64,000 nt of DNA from Nonomuraea sp. PA05 (GTDB taxonomy: Bacteria > Actinomycetota > Actinomycetes > Streptosporangiales > Streptosporangiaceae): assembly GCF_008086045.1 (NCBI RefSeq), contig NZ_VSEY01000024.1, forward strand, positions 62,001 to 126,000. The letters run 5' to 3'. Position numbers and translations under genes: made by a program. The notes below the pieces were generated by a model that saw nothing but the letters and a program-made list of their open reading frames with translations, ran no database searches and was not told where the DNA came from. Shown here one piece after another: positions 1 through 10,560 of the stretch; the stretch's first letter is position 1; each line of letters opens with the position of its first letter.

Positions 1-1115
1 CGCTGTTCATGGTGCTGCACGCGGCGCTCGCCGTCGTGCTGGAACGGGCGGGCGCGGGCACCGACGTGGCCATCGGAGCACCCGTCGCCGGGCGATCCGC
101 CGCGTTCCTGCCGGGCGGCTCCACGCCCGGCGGCGCCGCGTCCGGCAATGCCACGCCCGGCGGCTCCGTGTCCGGTGGCTTCGTGTCCGGTGGCTTCGTG
201 TCCGGTGGCTTCGTGTCCGGTGGCTTCGTGTCCGGTGGCTCGGTGGACGACCTCGTGGGGTTCTTCGTCAACCTGCTCGTGCTCCGTACCGACCTGTCGG
301 GCGACCCGGCCGCCGGGGAGCTGGTGGAGCGGGTGCGGGAGGCCGACCTGGAGGCGTTCTCGCATCAGGAGGTGCCGTTCGAGCGGGTCGTGCACGAGCT
401 GAACCCGGCCCGGCACCCGGGGCGGCATCCGCTGGTGGACGTGGTGCTGGCGCTGCAGAACAACCTGCGGGCCGAGCTGGCGCTGCCGGGGGTCGAGTCG
501 CGGGTGGAGGTGGTCAGGACCGGGGCCGCGCGGTTCGAGCTGCTGGTGGACGTGACCGACGACTACCTGCCCGGCGGGGTTCCTGCCGGGGTCGTGGTGA
601 CGCTGGAGTACCGGGTGGACGCCTTCGAGCGGGGGGTGGTGGAGTGGCTGGGCGACGCGCTGGTGCGGGTGCTGGAAGGCATGACGGCGTCACCCGGCAC
701 GCCCGTCTCCCTGATCGCGCGCGATGCCTCGCCGCCCGAGGCTGCGGCACGGCCGCTGACCGGCACCGCGCCGTCCCCACACGAGGCCGTCCCGGTCGCG
801 GACGGAGCGCCGTCCTGCGACGACGAGCTCGAACGGCGGATCGCCGCCGTCTGGGCCGACGTGCTCGGCGTGGCGCGGGTGGGGCGGGACGACGGCTTCT
901 TCGCGCTGGGTGGCAACTCGCTGAGCGCCGTACGGGTCGCGGCCCGCCTGTCCGCCCAGGGCCTCCCCGCCACCGCCACCCACCTCTTCGCCTCCCCCAC
1001 CGTCGCCACGCTGGCCGCCACGCTCGCCACCGAACACCCCGCAGAGCCCCCAAAACCCGTCGCACAGCCGGCCATCACCCGCCTGCCCAGAACCCCGCGC
1101 GCCCACCCCCGGTGA
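1..1115 (+). CDS. Non-ribosomal peptide synthetase, 3' end: partial condensation domain plus carrier (C-T)
   Basis: The reading frame is open to the left edge, so the 5' part lies outside the window. The visible part begins inside the C-terminal half of a condensation domain (IGAPVAGR, then FFVNLLVLRTDLSGDP and HQEVPFERVVHEL). It runs through the end of that domain and reaches a carrier domain with the phosphopantetheine site LGGNSLSAV near nt 910. Only about 40 residues separate C and T, so no adenylation domain lies between them. The carrier must therefore be loaded by an A domain elsewhere, or act as a skipped or transfer module. GGNS is the usual carrier form before a C domain. A five-copy 15-bp repeat lies inside the C domain. 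The next gene, a luciferase-like monooxygenase, starts 11 bp downstream and probably acts on a carrier-bound intermediate. Confidence 0.93.
   Translation, partial: LFMVLHAALAVVLERAGAGTDVAIGAPVAGRSAAFLPGGSTPGGAASGNATPGGSVSGGFVSGGFVSGGFVSGGFVSGGSVDDLVGFFVNLLVLRTDLSGDPAAGELVERVREADLEAFSHQEVPFERVVHELNPARHPGRHPLVDVVLALQNNLRAELALPGVESRVEVVRTGAARFELLVDVTDDYLPGGVPAGVVVTLEYRVDAFERGVVEWLGDALVRVLEGMTASPGTPVSLIARDASPPEAAARPLTGTAPSPHEAVPVADGAPSCDDELERRIAAVWADVLGVARVGRDDGFFALGGNSLSAVRVAARLSAQGLPATATHLFASPTVATLAATLATEHPAEPPKPVAQPAITRLPRTPRAHPR
171..245 (+). repeat. 15-bp in-frame tandem repeat in NRPS C domain
   Basis: The unit tccggtggcttcgtg is repeated five times, four copies exact and the last varied. 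It encodes runs of SGGFV between the strands that precede the LVGFFVNLL motif. The repeat keeps frame and lies in what should be a surface loop. Confidence 0.9.
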
Positions 1116-1126
1116 GGAGCACGCCC

Positions 1127-2224
1127 ATGGACCTCAGCGTGATGTTCTTCGGCGCCGACGACGCCAGCGCCGGACACGCCGCGAAATATGCCGACATCCT
1201 GGCCATCGCACAAGCCGCCGACCAGCTCGGTTTCACCGCCGTCTGGACCCCCGAACGCCACTTCCAGCAGGTGGGCCAGCTCTTCCCGAACCCGGCCCTG
1301 CTCAGCGCCGCCCTGGCCACCGCCACCGAGCGCATCCACCTGCGCGCGGGCAGCCTGGTGCTCCCCCTGCACCACCCACTCCGGGTCGCCGAGGACTGGG
1401 CCGTCGTGGACAACCTGTCGCGCGGCCGGATCGGCGTGTCGGTGGCCACCGGCTGGCATTCCAGGGACTTCGTGCTCGCCCCCGCCGCGTACGAGGACCG
1501 CAGGGAACGCGCGTTCCGCGACCTGGCGCTGCTCCGGCGGCTGTGGGCGGGCGAGGCCGTGGAGTTCACCGACGGCACCGGCGGGCGGGTCGCGGTGACG
1601 TCCCAGCCGAGGCCGTACTCCGCGACCCTGCCGCTGTGGACGACCACCTCCGGCAGCCCCCGGACGTGGGAGGCGGCGGGACGCATGCGGACGAACATCC
1701 TCGGCGCCACCATCGGACAGACGCGCGACGAGCTGGCCGCGAAGATCCGCCTCTACCGCGACGCCTACGCCGCCGCCCCTGACCAGCCCGGCGCCCCGCC
1801 CGAAGGCACGGTCACGCTCATGGCCCACACGTTGGTGGCCGCCACCGATGAGCTGGCCAGGGAGCAGGCCGGTGGGCCGCTCATGGCGTACCTGAGGTCG
1901 TACGTGGCGCAGACCGCCGCGAACAAACAGAGCGGCGCGGACAGGCAGGGGACGCGCATGGCGCGGGGCGTCGCGGACGACAAGGGGACGCGGGTGGCCG
2001 CGCTGAATGAGGAGCAGCTCGGCGCGCTGACCGCGTTCGCCTTCCAGCGGTACCTGACCTGGGGCAGCCTCATCGGCTCCCCTGAGACGTGCCGCAAGAG
2101 CCTGGCGGACCTGGCCGACCTGGGCTGCGACGAGGTGGCCTGCTTCGTCGACTTCGGGCTCGGCGCCGACGACGTCCTGACGAGCCTGACACGACTGGCC
2201 GACCTGAGCCGGGAGGACCGATGA
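1127..2224 (+). CDS. MupA/Atu3671-type FMN-dependent luciferase-like monooxygenase
   Basis: The 365-residue protein belongs to the natural-product luciferase-like monooxygenases (TIGR04020 type). This shows in the N-terminal MDLSVMFFGADD, the segment WTPERHFQQVGQLFPNPAL, the motif SRGRIGVSVATGWHSRDF and the C-terminal FQRYLTWGSLIGSPE. Members are usually embedded in NRPS or PKS modules and are thought to oxidise carrier-bound intermediates with FMNH2 and O2. Here the protein is free-standing, directly after an A-less C-T module. The ATG at 1127 is chosen because GAGGAG at 1114-1119 sits 7 nt upstream and homology begins there. The stop overlaps the first of the duplicated start codons. Its substrate cannot be read from sequence. 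Confidence 0.9.
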   Translation: MDLSVMFFGADDASAGHAAKYADILAIAQAADQLGFTAVWTPERHFQQVGQLFPNPALLSAALATATERIHLRAGSLVLPLHHPLRVAEDWAVVDNLSRGRIGVSVATGWHSRDFVLAPAAYEDRRERAFRDLALLRRLWAGEAVEFTDGTGGRVAVTSQPRPYSATLPLWTTTSGSPRTWEAAGRMRTNILGATIGQTRDELAAKIRLYRDAYAAAPDQPGAPPEGTVTLMAHTLVAATDELAREQAGGPLMAYLRSYVAQTAANKQSGADRQGTRMARGVADDKGTRVAALNEEQLGALTAFAFQRYLTWGSLIGSPETCRKSLADLADLGCDEVACFVDFGLGADDVLTSLTRLADLSREDR

Positions 2225-2309
2225 CGAGCCTGACACGGCCGGCCGACCTGAGCCGGGAGGACCGATGACGAGCCTGACACGGCCGGCCGACCTGAGCCGG
2301 GAGGACCGA
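2178..2309 (+). repeat. 44-bp direct repeat, three tandem copies, carrying gene end, RBS and start codon
   Basis: Three head-to-tail 44-bp copies start at 2178, 2222 and 2266. Copies two and three are identical; copy one differs at two bases and forms the last codons of the monooxygenase gene. Every copy ends in GGGAGGACCGATGA, that is a Shine-Dalgarno site and an ATG overlapping a stop. The unit is not a multiple of three. Confidence 0.95.
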
Positions 2310-2312
2310 TGA
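2221..2312 (+). other. Two chained 15-codon ORFs created by the 44-bp duplication
   Basis: ATG at 2221 overlaps the monooxygenase stop and opens [15 protein letters not shown], ending at TGA 2266-2268. ATG at 2265 overlaps that stop and encodes the same 15 residues, ending at 2310-2312, where the NRPS ATG at 2309 overlaps. Each has the same SD at the same spacing. The peptide copies the monooxygenase C-terminus. The ORFs are real on paper; whether ribosomes translate them is inference. Confidence 0.45.
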
Positions 2313-5300
2313 GCGCCGTTGACCGACCGGTTCGCCGCGCTGAGCCCGGAGGGCCGGTGAGTGCCGCTGACCGGTTCGCCGCGCTGAGTGCCGGGCGCCG
2401 GGTGGAGTTGCTGCGCCGCCTGGTCGAGGCGGGCCGGCTGGAGGCGATTCCCGACATCGTGCCCCCGCGCGACCCCACCGCCCCGGTGCGGCTCAGCCCG
2501 GCACAGGAGGACCTGTGGGTGTACGAGTCGCTCTATCCGGACACCGCCGCCCTGAACCTGTGCTGTTCCTACCACTTCGACACCCCGGTGGACCCGGCCG
2601 ACCTGGAGGCGGCGCTGACCATCGTCCAGGGGCACCATGACAGCCTGCGCATGCGCATCACGGGCGAGGTGGGCGGGCTGCGGGTGGAGTCCGCGCCGGC
2701 GGAGCCGTTCAAGCTGGAGCGCCTGGACCTGCGCGGCACCGGCGTCGGCCTGCGCGAGGCGCTGCACGCCTTCAGCCGCCGCACGTTCGAGCTGGACGGC
2801 GGGCCGCTGATCAGGGGCCAGTACATCACCGTGGACAGCACGCGGGCCACGCTCGTGCTGGCGCTGCACCACATCGCGACGGACTGGTGGTCGTTCGACG
2901 TGCTGCACGGCGAGCTGACCGAGGCCTACCGGGCGGTGCGCGACGGGGTCCCGCCGCGTTCGCGCAGGCCCGCCCTCCAGTACGCCGACTTCGCGTGCTG
3001 GCAGCGGGAGCTGGAGGCGGCCGGGGTGTTCGAGGCCCAGTTGGGCTGGTGGCGCGACTACCTGGCGAACCCGCCCCGCCCCCTCACCGTCGGTCCTGCG
3101 GTCAACCCTCCCGCATGCTGCACGACATCGGGCTTCGGTGTCGAGCAGGTGGTCTTCCGGGTCGGCGCGCGCGTGGAGGCCGCCGTGCGCGCGCTGGCCA
3201 AGGAGCGCGGCGCCACCGTGTACGGGGTGCTGATGACGGCGTTCGCGGTGTTCGCGCACCGCCTGTCCGGCGAGCCGGACCTGATCACCGGCACGCCCGT
3301 CGCCAACAGGTCCGCCAGGGGCCTGGACCGGGTCATCGGGTACGTGATGAACTCCGTGCCGGTCCGCTGGCGCTTCGACGGCCGCACCACGTTCGCCGAG
3401 TCGCTGGCCCGCTTCACCGCCGGCTTCCCGCAGGTGCTCGCGCACGCCGACGTGCCCGTGGGCCGGATCGTGCGGGCGGTGGACCCGGAGCGGGTGGCGG
3501 GGCGGTCGCCGTTGTTCCAGTGGGTGTTCATGCATCTGCCGCGCCAGGAGAGCGTGGCCGGGCTGCGGGAGATCGCCGATCCCGAACGGGTGCACACCGG
3601 CGGGGAGCACGACCTGATCGGGATCGTGCGTGACGCGGACGACGGGTTCGAGGCGAGCCTGGAGTTCCGTACCGACGTGTACGCGCCCGAGGTGGTGCGG
3701 GCGTGGGCCGCCGCCTTCACGACGCTGCTCGGCTCGCTGGTCGCCGAGCCGGACGAGCCCGTGTCCCGGGCCCTGCTGCTGGCCGGGGAGCCGCCGGTTT
3801 CGCGGGGCTCCTCGGCCGGGGTGCCCGCGACCACGCTGTACGGGCTGGTGGCGCGGCAGGCCGAGTGCAGGCCAGGGGCGGTGGCCGTCGAGGCCGAGGA
3901 CGGGCGGCTCACGTACGGGGAGTTGCTGGGGCGGGCCGACACACTGGCCGGGGCGTTGGTGGAGCGGGGGGCGGGGCCTGAGCGGGTGGTGGCGCTGGGG
4001 CTGGGGCGGTCCATGGCCATGGTGGTGGCGATGCTGGCGGTGCAGCGGGCGGGTGGGGCGTACCTGCCGGTGGATCCGGACGATCCGGTGGAGAGGGTGG
4101 CCTACCTGATCCGGGACGCCGGAGCTCACCTGCTCGTCGCGGAACGAGGCACGCTGCCGGGGCTCGGTGTGGAGCGCGTTTCGCCTGATGCCACCCCCAC
4201 CTCCATCCCGAAATTTCCGGATATCGACCCGCTCAGCGCGGCATGGGTGATCTACACCTCAGGCTCCAGCGGCCACCCCAAAGGCGTCGTGGTGAGCCAC
4301 ACGGGCGTCGCCTGCCTCGCACACTCCCTGGTGACGTCGTTCGGCCTCACCGAGGACAGCCGCGTCCTGCAGCTCGGCGCGCCCACGTTCGACATCTCGG
4401 TGGGCGAGCTGTGCCTGGCGTTCGGCTCCGGCGGCACCCTCGTCATCCCGCCCACCGGCCCCCTGGCCGGGGACGAGCTGGGGCGGGTGCTGCGGGAGCG
4501 GCGGGTCACGTTCGGGCTGATCCCGCCGGCGGTGCTGGCCACCGTGCCGCCCGGCGACTACCCCGGCCTGCGCGGCGTCTGCGCCGGGGCCGACGTGTGC
4601 CCGCCGGAGCTGGCCGCGAGATGGGCGGACAGGGGCTTCTGGAACGCGTACGGCCCGACCGAGACCACCGTCGGCTCCAGCGTCAGCGACCCGCTCCCCC
4701 CGGACGTGGCCCTCCCGCCGATCGGCCGCCCGATCACCGGCACCCGCCTGTACGTCCTGGACGCCCGCCTGCGCCCGGTGCCTGTGGGGGTGCCCGGGGA
4801 GCTGTACGTCGGGGGCGCGGGGGTGGCGCGCGGTTACCTCGGCCGGCCGGGGCTGACGGCGGAGCGGTTCGTGGCGGACCCGTTCGCGGCGGGTGAGCGG
4901 ATGTACCGGACGGGCGATCTCGTGCACCGGCGTCCCGACGGCCAGCTCCAGTTCCTCGGCCGGGCCGACGACCAGGTCAAGGTGCGCGGGTTCCGCATCG
5001 AGCCGGGCGAGGTCGAGTCGGTGCTGGCGGGGCACCGGGCGGTCGCGCGGGCGGCGGTCGCGAAGCACGGCGACCGCCTCGTCGCCTACCTCGTGCCGCG
5101 CCCGGCCAGCAAGATCGACATCGCCGACGTGCTCGCGCACGCGATGGCCGGGTTGCCGGCGCACATGGTGCCGGGCGAGTACGTGGTGCTCGACGCGTTG
5201 CCGCTCACGCCGCGCGGCAAGCTGGACCGGGCCGCGCTCCCCGCGCTCCCCGCGCCCCGCGTGCCCGCCGGGGTGCCGCGGGAGCCGGTCACCGAACGCG

Positions 5301-6829
5301 AGTCCGCCCTGTGCTCGCTCTTCGCCGAGCTGCTCGGCCTGCCCGGGGTGGGCGCCGAGGACGACTTCTTCCGGCTGGGCGGTGACAGCGTCGCGGCGAT
5401 CCGGCTGGTCAGCCGGGCACGGGAGCTGGGGATCGGGCTCACGCCGCGCGAGGTGTTCGTCGCCAGGACCCCGGCGGCGCTGGGCGCGCTGGCTCGCGTG
5501 GCGGCGCGTGCCGTCGCCGACGTCCCGGCCGGGCGGTTCCCGCTGACGCCGATCATGCACTGGTGGCGCGAGCGCGGCGGCCCGCTGGACGGCTTCACCC
5601 AGTCGCTGGTGGTGACCGTCCCCGAGGGGTGCGGTGAGGAGCGCGTCAGGGCGGCGCTGCGCACGCTGACGGCGCGGCACGCCGCCCTGCGGATGCGCCT
5701 GCTGCGGCACTCGGAGGACGACTGGGAGCTGGAGGTGCTGGAGGACGCGGCGGAGGTCCCGTTCAGCCGATCCACACCCCAGGAGCCCGACCCGGACCGG
5801 GACCGGGCCGCGCCGCCCCCGAAGCCCGACCCGGAGCGTGGCCAGATGCTCACCGCCACCTGGACGCCCCCGGACCGGCTGCTGCTCACCGCCCACCACC
5901 TCGCCGTGGACGCCGTCTCCTGGCGCATCCTCGGCCCCGAGCTGACCGCCCTCCTCAACGCCCCCGCCCCCGCTCCACCCCGGGGCACGTCGTTCGCCCG
6001 ATGGTGCCGCCTCCTGACCGCCGAGGCGCGGCGGCAGGAACGGGTGGCGGCGGAGCTGCCGCTGTGGGAACGCATGGCGACACAGGGGCAGCCCCTCCTC
6101 CCCCCGACCGGGCACAAGAGCTACGGCAAGCGCGCCGTCCTCACCAGAACCCTCCCCCAAGACCTCACAGAACAGGCCATCACCCACCTCCCCGCCGCCT
6201 TCCACTGCGGCCCGCAGGAGGTGCTGCTCACCGCGCTGGCCATCGCCGTGACGAGGTGGCGCGGCGGCACGAGCATCCTCATGGAGGTCGAAGGCCACGG
6301 CCGCGAACCCTTCACGGACGACATCGACGTCTCCGCCACGGTCGGCTGGTTCACCACTCAGTACCCCGTGAGCCTCGACACCTCAGGCACCCCCGCCGCC
6401 GCGCTCGAACGCACCAGGGAAACCCTCCGTTCCCTCCCCGGATCAGGCCTCGGCCACGGCCTCCTGCGCTACCTCAACCGGGAGACGGCCGCCGAGCTCG
6501 CCCGGCTCCCCATCCCCGACCTGCGCTTCAACTATCTGGGCAGGTTCGAGGGCGACCTGGTGGGCACGCCCGACGCCCCGATGGCGTACGCGCTGGAACT
6601 CGACGCCGTGGCTCTGCCGGGCCCCCGCCTGACGGCAAGCTGGTCCCACGCCGCGAACCTCCTCGCACCCCGCCACGTCACGGAGCTGGCCGACCACTGG
6701 GAGGCGGCGCTCGCCGAGCTGGCCGCCCAGCACCACGAGGGCGGCGCGACCAGCTCCGGCTTCCCCCTGGTCGACCTGACCCAGGCACAGCTCGAAGAGC
6801 TCGAAGCGGACCTGGACGGCGACTGGTGA
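2309..6829 (+). CDS. NRPS, C-A-T-E module (adds and epimerises one amino acid)
   Basis: The protein is 1506 residues. The C domain spans about 60-480, with HHIATDW at about 187; the usual G after the catalytic D is W. The A domain spans about 510-1000, with [25 protein letters not shown] and the C-terminal lysine in TPRGKLDRA. The carrier LGGDSVAAI is at about 1025. The epimerisation domain covers about 1080-1490 ([32 protein letters not shown]). By eye the ten-residue A-domain code reads D-I-G-L-C-G-A-V-G-K, which I cannot assign. E implies a D-residue is passed on. Two starts are possible: ATG 2309 with SD GGGAGGA, or in-frame GTG 2357 with SD GGAGGG, the latter matching a typical NRPS N-terminus. 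The stop overlaps the next gene by 4 nt. Confidence 0.93.
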   Translation: MSAVDRPVRRAEPGGPVSAADRFAALSAGRRVELLRRLVEAGRLEAIPDIVPPRDPTAPVRLSPAQEDLWVYESLYPDTAALNLCCSYHFDTPVDPADLEAALTIVQGHHDSLRMRITGEVGGLRVESAPAEPFKLERLDLRGTGVGLREALHAFSRRTFELDGGPLIRGQYITVDSTRATLVLALHHIATDWWSFDVLHGELTEAYRAVRDGVPPRSRRPALQYADFACWQRELEAAGVFEAQLGWWRDYLANPPRPLTVGPAVNPPACCTTSGFGVEQVVFRVGARVEAAVRALAKERGATVYGVLMTAFAVFAHRLSGEPDLITGTPVANRSARGLDRVIGYVMNSVPVRWRFDGRTTFAESLARFTAGFPQVLAHADVPVGRIVRAVDPERVAGRSPLFQWVFMHLPRQESVAGLREIADPERVHTGGEHDLIGIVRDADDGFEASLEFRTDVYAPEVVRAWAAAFTTLLGSLVAEPDEPVSRALLLAGEPPVSRGSSAGVPATTLYGLVARQAECRPGAVAVEAEDGRLTYGELLGRADTLAGALVERGAGPERVVALGLGRSMAMVVAMLAVQRAGGAYLPVDPDDPVERVAYLIRDAGAHLLVAERGTLPGLGVERVSPDATPTSIPKFPDIDPLSAAWVIYTSGSSGHPKGVVVSHTGVACLAHSLVTSFGLTEDSRVLQLGAPTFDISVGELCLAFGSGGTLVIPPTGPLAGDELGRVLRERRVTFGLIPPAVLATVPPGDYPGLRGVCAGADVCPPELAARWADRGFWNAYGPTETTVGSSVSDPLPPDVALPPIGRPITGTRLYVLDARLRPVPVGVPGELYVGGAGVARGYLGRPGLTAERFVADPFAAGERMYRTGDLVHRRPDGQLQFLGRADDQVKVRGFRIEPGEVESVLAGHRAVARAAVAKHGDRLVAYLVPRPASKIDIADVLAHAMAGLPAHMVPGEYVVLDALPLTPRGKLDRAALPALPAPRVPAGVPREPVTERESALCSLFAELLGLPGVGAEDDFFRLGGDSVAAIRLVSRARELGIGLTPREVFVARTPAALGALARVAARAVADVPAGRFPLTPIMHWWRERGGPLDGFTQSLVVTVPEGCGEERVRAALRTLTARHAALRMRLLRHSEDDWELEVLEDAAEVPFSRSTPQEPDPDRDRAAPPPKPDPERGQMLTATWTPPDRLLLTAHHLAVDAVSWRILGPELTALLNAPAPAPPRGTSFARWCRLLTAEARRQERVAAELPLWERMATQGQPLLPPTGHKSYGKRAVLTRTLPQDLTEQAITHLPAAFHCGPQEVLLTALAIAVTRWRGGTSILMEVEGHGREPFTDDIDVSATVGWFTTQYPVSLDTSGTPAAALERTRETLRSLPGSGLGHGLLRYLNRETAAELARLPIPDLRFNYLGRFEGDLVGTPDAPMAYALELDAVALPGPRLTASWSHAANLLAPRHVTELADHWEAALAELAAQHHEGGATSSGFPLVDLTQAQLEELEADLDGDW

Positions 6830-9800
6830 CCGGCAGGCTGGCCGACGTGCTGCCGCTCTCCCCCGCCCAGGAGGGCCTGCTCTTCCACGCCCTGTACGGC
6901 GGCGGCGACGTCTACGTGGTGCAGGCCAGGTTCACCGTCGAAGGTGAGGCGGACCCGGCCAGGCTGCGCACGGCCGTGGAGTCCCTGCTCGAACGCCACC
7001 CCAACCTGCGCGCCTGCTTCCGCCACAAGGGCCTCGACCGTCCGGTGCAGCTCGTCCCGCGCCGCGTCCGCCTGCCCTGGACGGAGGTGGAGCCGCCGTC
7101 GGACGCCGACCTGGAGCGGATGCTGGAGGCGGACCTGCTGCGCCCGTTCGACGTGACGAGGCCGCCGCTGGTGCGCGCCACGCTCGTGCGGCGCCGCGAG
7201 CTGGTGCTGACGATGCACCATCTGCTGGTGGACGGCTGGTCGATGCCGATCCTGGCCCGCGAGCTGGCCACCCTGTACGCGGGCGGCCCCGCGCTGCCTC
7301 CCGCGCCCCCGTTCCGCGACTACCTGGCGTGGCTGCGCTCCCAGGACGGCGCCCAGGCCCTGGACGCGTGGCGCGAGGCCCTCGCGGACCTGCCGGGATC
7401 CACGCTCCTCAGGCCGGGTGCGGGCGTGGCGAGCCCACGGCAGGAGGCGGTGGAGCGCGAGCTGTCGCCGGAGGCGGGCGAGGCCGTGCGGCGGCGGGCG
7501 CGGGCCGCCGGGGTGACGGTCAACACCGTGGTGCAGGCGGCGTGGGGGCTGGTGCTGGCGCGGATGACCGGGCGGGACGACGTGGTGTTCGGGGCGGTGG
7601 TGTCGGGGCGTCCGCCGGAGGTGGCGGGCGTGGAGTCGATGGTGGGGCTGTTCGCCAACACCCTTCCTGTACGTGTCCGCACCGGGTCCCCCGAGCCGCT
7701 GCGGCGGTTGCAGGACGAGCAGGCGCGGCTGTCGCCCCACCACCAGGTACGGCTGGCGGACGTGCGGCGCGACGCCGGGGAGCTGTTCGACACCCTGGTC
7801 GCCTTCGAGAACTATCCGCGCGACGGGCTCGACGCCGCGGGCGGGCTGCGGCTGACCGGCGTGCACGACGCCACCCACTACCCGGTGACGGTGACGGTGG
7901 TGGCGGGCGAGCGGCTCTGGCTGCGTCTCGGCTACCGTCCCGACCTGGTGAGCCGCGCCGAGGCCGAGGCGATCATCGCCCGGTTCGCGCGGGCGCTGGA
8001 GGGGGCCGGCGATCTGCCGTCCGAAGAGCACCGGCTGCTGACGGACTGGGGCGGGCCGCGGAGGGCGGGGGCCCTCGGGTCGGTGCCGGAGCGGTTCGCG
8101 GCGCAGGTGGCGCGGACGCCGGACGCGGTGGCGGTCGAGCACGGCGGGCACCCGCTCACCTACGCCGAGCTGGACGCCCGCTCCGACCGGGTGGCCGCGC
8201 GCTTGGGCCTGGCGCCGGAGACGCGGGTCGCGCTGCTCATGGAGCGCTCACCCGACCTGGTGGTGGCGCAGCTCGCGGTGCTCAAGGCGGGCGGCTGTTA
8301 CGTGCCGCTGGACCCGGGCCTGCCGCGGGCCCGGCTGGCGTGGCTGCTGGAGGACAGCGGCGCGCAGGTCGTCCTGACGAAACCGGACGACAGCGAGCCG
8401 GACGACCGCGAGCCGGACGACAGCGAGCCGGACGACAGCGGGCCGGACGACAGCGGGCCGGACGGCAGCCCGGCCGCCGCCGTGCACCCGCACGCCGCCG
8501 CGTACGTCATGTACACCTCCGGCTCCACCGGCACCCCCAAGGGCGTCGTCGTCACCCACGCCGGCATCCTCGATCTGGCCACCGACCGGCGCTTCTCCGG
8601 GCACCGCCGGGTCCTGCTGCACAGCCCGCACACGTTCGACGCGGCCACGTACGAGCTGTGGGCCCCGCTGCTCAACGGCGGCACCGTCGTCATCGCGCCG
8701 CCCGGCCCCCTGCGCCCGGACACCGTAGAGCGGTCCCGGCTCAGCGCGATGTGGCTGACGGCCGAGCTGTTCCGCACGCTGGCCGACCTCGCGCCGGACG
8801 CGCTCGCCCGCGTCCCCGAGATCTGGGCGGGAGGCGACGTGCTCGCGCCGGAGCCGGTGCGGCGGCTGGCGCGGCGCGGGGTGCGCGTCGTGAACGGGTA
8901 CGGGCCCACGGAGACCACGACGTTCGCCACCAGCCACCACGCAGGGCCTGAGCCGGGGAGCGGGCCCGTCCCGATCGGCCGCCCGCTGGACGGCACGCGC
9001 GTGTACGTCCTGGACGCCCGCCTGCGCGTCGCCCCGATCGGCACCGTCGGCGAGCTGTACATCGCCGGGGACGGGCTGGCGCGCGGCTACCTGGGGCGGC
9101 CGGGGCTGACGGCTGAGCGGTTCGTGGCGGACCCGTTCGCGGCGGGTGAGCGGATGTACCGGACCGGGGATCTGGCGCGGTGGACGTTCGGCGGGGAGCT
9201 GGAGTTCGCGGGGCGGGCGGACGGCCAGGTGAAGATCCGGGGGTATCGCGTCGAGCCGGGGGAGGTCGAGAGCGTCCTGGAGTCCTGCCCTGACGTGGAA
9301 CGCGCCGTGGTCAGCGCCGTCCGTGGTGAACGAGGGGGATGGAGGCTGGTCGCCCACGTCGTCCCGCGCGGCGGCGGGGCGCCGGCACGGGTGCGCGAGC
9401 ACGCCGCGTCCCGCCTGCCGAAACACCTGCTGCCCGCCCAGTACGTCCTCCTCGACCGCCTCCCCCTCACCCCGCACGGCAAGCTGGACCGCGCCGCGCT
9501 CCCCGCCCCGGCGGCCCCGCCGGCCCGCCGCCCGGCCGCCGCACCGGGGACGCCTCGCGAGAAGGAGCTGTGTGACCTGTTCACCGAGGTCCTGAGCAGC
9601 AGCGCGGGAGCGGACACGGACTTCTTCGAGTCAGGTGGCGACTCGCTGCTCGCCATGCGCCTGACGGCCGCCATCGAGTCCAGGCTCGGCCTGCGCACCT
9701 CCATCGCCGCCCTGTTCGAGGCCCCCACCCCGGCGGCGCTGGCCGTCCGCCTCGACAGGGCGGCGCCGGAGCTGGACCTGTCGCCGCTGCTGACCCTGCG

Positions 9801-10560
9801 CGCCGAGGGCGACGGGCCGCCGCTGTTCTGCGTGCATCCTGGACGGGGCATCGGCTGGTCGTACACCGCGCTGCTGCCGCACCTGGCGCCGGGACGGCCG
9901 GTGCACGCGCTGCAGTCGCCCGTGCTCCAGGACCCCCGCCACAGGACGCCGGAGAGCATGCGGGAGATGGCGGACGACTACCTGACGCGGGTGCGGGCCG
10001 TCCGTCCCGAGGGGCCGTACCTGCTGCTGGGGCACTCGTTCGGCGGGCTGCTGGCGTACGAGATGGCCGCCCGCCTGCGCGCCGGCGGGCAGGAGGTCGG
10101 GCTGGTCGCCTCGCTGGACGCGGTCCCGTGGCCGGCCGGGACGCGGGCCGGCCCTGCGGACGCCGAGCAGGAGGCCCTGACCATCCTGCTGCGCACCCGC
10201 ACCCTGCACCCGTACGCCCAGCCGGGGCCGCTGGAGCGGGCGCGGGTGTTCGCCGCCGTGCGCGGGAGCGAGGGGCCGCTGTCCGGGCTGGACGACGAAC
10301 GGCTGTCGGCGGTCGCGGACGCGGTGGCCGGGCATCTGCGGCTGGCCGTCACGTACCGGCCGCCGGCGTTCGACGGGACGGTGGTGCTGTTCTCGGCCAC
10401 CGCCCAGCCCGGCGGGCTCGCGTCGGCGGTCAAGGCGGAGCGGTGGGCGCCGGCCCGAGTGCGGGTGCACGACCTGGACTGCGGCCACAGCGACCTGCTC
10501 AGGCCCGGCCCGGCCGCCGCGATCGCGCGGGTCCTCGAACCGATCCTGGGGAGTGTGTGA
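6826..10560 (+). CDS. NRPS, C-A-T-TE terminal module (predicted valine-type)
   Basis: The protein is 1244 residues from GTG 6826, which overlaps the previous TGA. The C domain starts with [11 protein letters not shown] and has HHLLVDG at about 131; this start and its place after an E domain fit a D-donor-accepting C domain. The A domain (about 415-900) has [11 protein letters not shown] and NGYGPTETT. Its specificity residues read by eye D-A-Y-W-W-G-G-T-F-K, closest to the valine-like ...W.GGTFK series. The carrier is SGGDSLLAM at about 937. The type I thioesterase (about 984-1244) has GHSFGG and a distal GHSDLL histidine. TE presence makes this the likely chain-releasing protein even though two synthetase genes follow. 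A 15-bp repeat expands the linker before the A3 motif. Confidence 0.94.
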   Translation: MTGRLADVLPLSPAQEGLLFHALYGGGDVYVVQARFTVEGEADPARLRTAVESLLERHPNLRACFRHKGLDRPVQLVPRRVRLPWTEVEPPSDADLERMLEADLLRPFDVTRPPLVRATLVRRRELVLTMHHLLVDGWSMPILARELATLYAGGPALPPAPPFRDYLAWLRSQDGAQALDAWREALADLPGSTLLRPGAGVASPRQEAVERELSPEAGEAVRRRARAAGVTVNTVVQAAWGLVLARMTGRDDVVFGAVVSGRPPEVAGVESMVGLFANTLPVRVRTGSPEPLRRLQDEQARLSPHHQVRLADVRRDAGELFDTLVAFENYPRDGLDAAGGLRLTGVHDATHYPVTVTVVAGERLWLRLGYRPDLVSRAEAEAIIARFARALEGAGDLPSEEHRLLTDWGGPRRAGALGSVPERFAAQVARTPDAVAVEHGGHPLTYAELDARSDRVAARLGLAPETRVALLMERSPDLVVAQLAVLKAGGCYVPLDPGLPRARLAWLLEDSGAQVVLTKPDDSEPDDREPDDSEPDDSGPDDSGPDGSPAAAVHPHAAAYVMYTSGSTGTPKGVVVTHAGILDLATDRRFSGHRRVLLHSPHTFDAATYELWAPLLNGGTVVIAPPGPLRPDTVERSRLSAMWLTAELFRTLADLAPDALARVPEIWAGGDVLAPEPVRRLARRGVRVVNGYGPTETTTFATSHHAGPEPGSGPVPIGRPLDGTRVYVLDARLRVAPIGTVGELYIAGDGLARGYLGRPGLTAERFVADPFAAGERMYRTGDLARWTFGGELEFAGRADGQVKIRGYRVEPGEVESVLESCPDVERAVVSAVRGERGGWRLVAHVVPRGGGAPARVREHAASRLPKHLLPAQYVLLDRLPLTPHGKLDRAALPAPAAPPARRPAAAPGTPREKELCDLFTEVLSSSAGADTDFFESGGDSLLAMRLTAAIESRLGLRTSIAALFEAPTPAALAVRLDRAAPELDLSPLLTLRAEGDGPPLFCVHPGRGIGWSYTALLPHLAPGRPVHALQSPVLQDPRHRTPESMREMADDYLTRVRAVRPEGPYLLLGHSFGGLLAYEMAARLRAGGQEVGLVASLDAVPWPAGTRAGPADAEQEALTILLRTRTLHPYAQPGPLERARVFAAVRGSEGPLSGLDDERLSAVADAVAGHLRLAVTYRPPAFDGTVVLFSATAQPGGLASAVKAERWAPARVRVHDLDCGHSDLLRPGPAAAIARVLEPILGSV
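8386..8460 (+). repeat. 15-bp in-frame tandem repeat in A domain linker
   Basis: Five copies of gacgacagcgagccg, with minor changes and a degenerate sixth copy to 8475, encode a run of PDDSE/G units. They sit between the dinucleotide-fold part and the YTSGSTG loop of the A domain, giving an acidic insert absent from the two sister A domains. Confidence 0.9.

Noticed and set aside
563-4129. Very long antisense open frame (over 1100 codons) opposite the first NRPS genes
   Set aside because: Long empty frames arise from GC-rich third positions. The product is low complexity with no domain, and the + strand has clear NRPS motifs.
6001-6825. Upstream extension of the second NRPS frame
   Set aside because: It is Arg/Pro-rich shadow sequence overlapping the E domain of the previous gene; the real protein begins at GTG 6826, where C-domain homology starts.
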